Assembly: GCA_018268995.1 (NCBI GenBank)
Contig: JAFDVL010000017.1
Span: 1 to 34,526 of the forward strand
Length of the DNA stretch: 34,526 nucleotides
Direction: 5' to 3'
From: Acidobacteriota bacterium
Lineage (GTDB): Bacteria > Acidobacteriota > Blastocatellia > RBC074
In this document: piece by piece, positions 33,812 through 34,526 of the stretch
Numbering within the stretch: the stretch's first letter is position 1
Layout of the letters: every line of letters begins with the position of its first letter
The notes under the pieces: model-generated
Databases searched by the model: none
The model's input: the letters and a program-made list of their open reading frames with translations, nothing else
What the model was told of the DNA's origin: nothing
Translations under genes and position numbers: made by a program

Positions 33812-34526
33812 ATGCCTTCGGATGCGCCTTGTCATACACTTCCATCAACTTATCCGTCGAAACATGGGTGTACTGCTGTGTCGTCGTCAATCGAGCATGA
33901 CCCAGCAATTCCTGTATGGTTCTGAGGTCGGCACCTGCATCCAGCAAATGCGTGGCAAATGAATGCCGGAGCGCGTGTGGGCTGACGTGATGAACCTCAG
34001 CGCATTGCTTGCAATATTTGTCCAGCATGCGTCCGACAGAGCGGGTGGTAATTCGCGTCCCCTGATAATTCATAAATACTGCCATCGGGTCACGATCATC
34101 CGGGTCAGCTTCAATCAACAATTCGCCCCGTACGCCCAGGTACGCCTCCAAAGCAGCTTTTGCATGCGTACCAAAGGGCACCATCCGTTCTTTGCGCCCT
34201 TTGCCTTTGACGCGCAAAGTTTGATTATTGAAATCAATGTCCGTCATGTTCAGGCCAACCAGTTCCGAAACACGCACGCCAGAGGCATACAGCAATTCCA
34301 GAATGGCGCGATCCCGCTTTCCTAAAACTGTGTCGGTCTCAGGGGTCTCAATGAAGCGAACCATCTGCTCAATGGATAAGTGATTTGGCAATTTGCGATC
34401 AACGCGAGGACTAGAGACCAGCAAAGCCGGATTCTTTTCCAACACGCCCTCACGACACAGAAATCGAAAAAAGGTTCGTAAACAAGCGACTTTGCGATGG
34501 ATGGAGCTTTTCTTTTTCTTCTTTTC
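33810..34526 (-). CDS. tyrosine recombinase of the XerC/XerD type, N-terminus cut by window edge
   Basis: A site-specific DNA recombinase. The visible 238 residues hold the catalytic domain: arginine in [19 protein letters not shown] (H-x-x-R), the second histidine in [11 protein letters not shown], and the tyrosine nucleophile in QQYTHVS. The frame continues to the end of the window as [17 protein letters not shown], part of the core-binding domain, so the true start lies outside. XerC and XerD resolve chromosome dimers at dif; integrases of phages or integrons look different around the ends. Which of the two it is, or an XerA-like single enzyme, cannot be told without the N-terminus. No dif site was recognised here. 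Confidence 0.93.
   Translation of the reverse strand, partial: EKKKKKSSIHRKVACLRTFFRFLCREGVLEKNPALLVSSPRVDRKLPNHLSIEQMVRFIETPETDTVLGKRDRAILELLYASGVRVSELVGLNMTDIDFNNQTLRVKGKGRKERMVPFGTHAKAALEAYLGVRGELLIEADPDDRDPMAVFMNYQGTRITTRSVGRMLDKYCKQCAEVHHVSPHALRHSFATHLLDAGADLRTIQELLGHARLTTTQQYTHVSTDKLMEVYDKAHPKA

Overview
The window looks like a chromosomal segment of a Gram-negative soil bacterium, most likely Acidobacteriota (Blastocatellia-like). This is inferred from gene content only: a lipoprotein ACE-type peptidyl-dipeptidase, exported TPR-CHAT peptidases beside a DUF4384-like protein, a periplasmic beta-propeller/Y_Y_Y histidine kinase, a HisZ plus short-form HisG pair, a ferredoxin:thioredoxin-reductase-like protein, and many palindromic intergenic repeats. 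No rRNA, tRNA or CRISPR was seen.

Layout. (1) 1-2870, minus strand: an ACE-family lipoprotein cut by the left edge, two unrecognised exported proteins and a tiny membrane protein. (2) 2870-3484: non-coding, with one strong inverted repeat. (3) 3485-14153, plus strand: a protease-rich cluster holding a papain-like cysteine peptidase, a 195-aa partner with a TTG start, a 48-aa lysine-rich peptide, two large exported TPR-CHAT peptidases that are diverged tandem paralogues, a small membrane protein and a DUF4384-like exported protein. (4) 14388-22971, plus strand: a Tat-exported Gfo/Idh/MocA oxidoreductase, a ThiF/MoeB-like E1 enzyme, homoserine kinase, an NTF2-FKBP fusion, a 121-aa protein with an HNH nuclease, then hisZ-hisG-FTR-hisD. 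(5) 22972-29523, minus strand: a signalling block (receiver-only regulator, hybrid-type sensor kinase without receiver, receiver-PP2C phosphatase) interrupted by an IS200-like transposase and four copies of a palindromic element of about 180 bp with tandem-repeat fringes. (6) 29708-33690, plus strand: hisC-hisB-hisH, then hslO (Hsp33) and an AlkA-like DNA glycosylase. (7) 33810-34526, minus strand: a tyrosine recombinase (XerC/XerD type) cut by the right edge.

How the genes fit together. hisZ, hisG, hisD, hisC, hisB and hisH supply much of histidine biosynthesis (hisA, hisF, hisI/E are not in the window), but the set is split by the 6.7-kb opposite-strand signalling block. That block could form one phosphorelay in which the propeller kinase senses an envelope signal and passes phosphate to the stand-alone receiver and/or the receiver-phosphatase. 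The 3.5-14.2 kb cluster is the best candidate for an undescribed system: several exported or peptidase proteins of caspase-like and papain-like folds sit side by side with small proteins of unknown role. A second theme is the density of palindromic repeats: at least ten lie at gene boundaries, and one lies in frame inside the catalytic half of the first CHAT gene.
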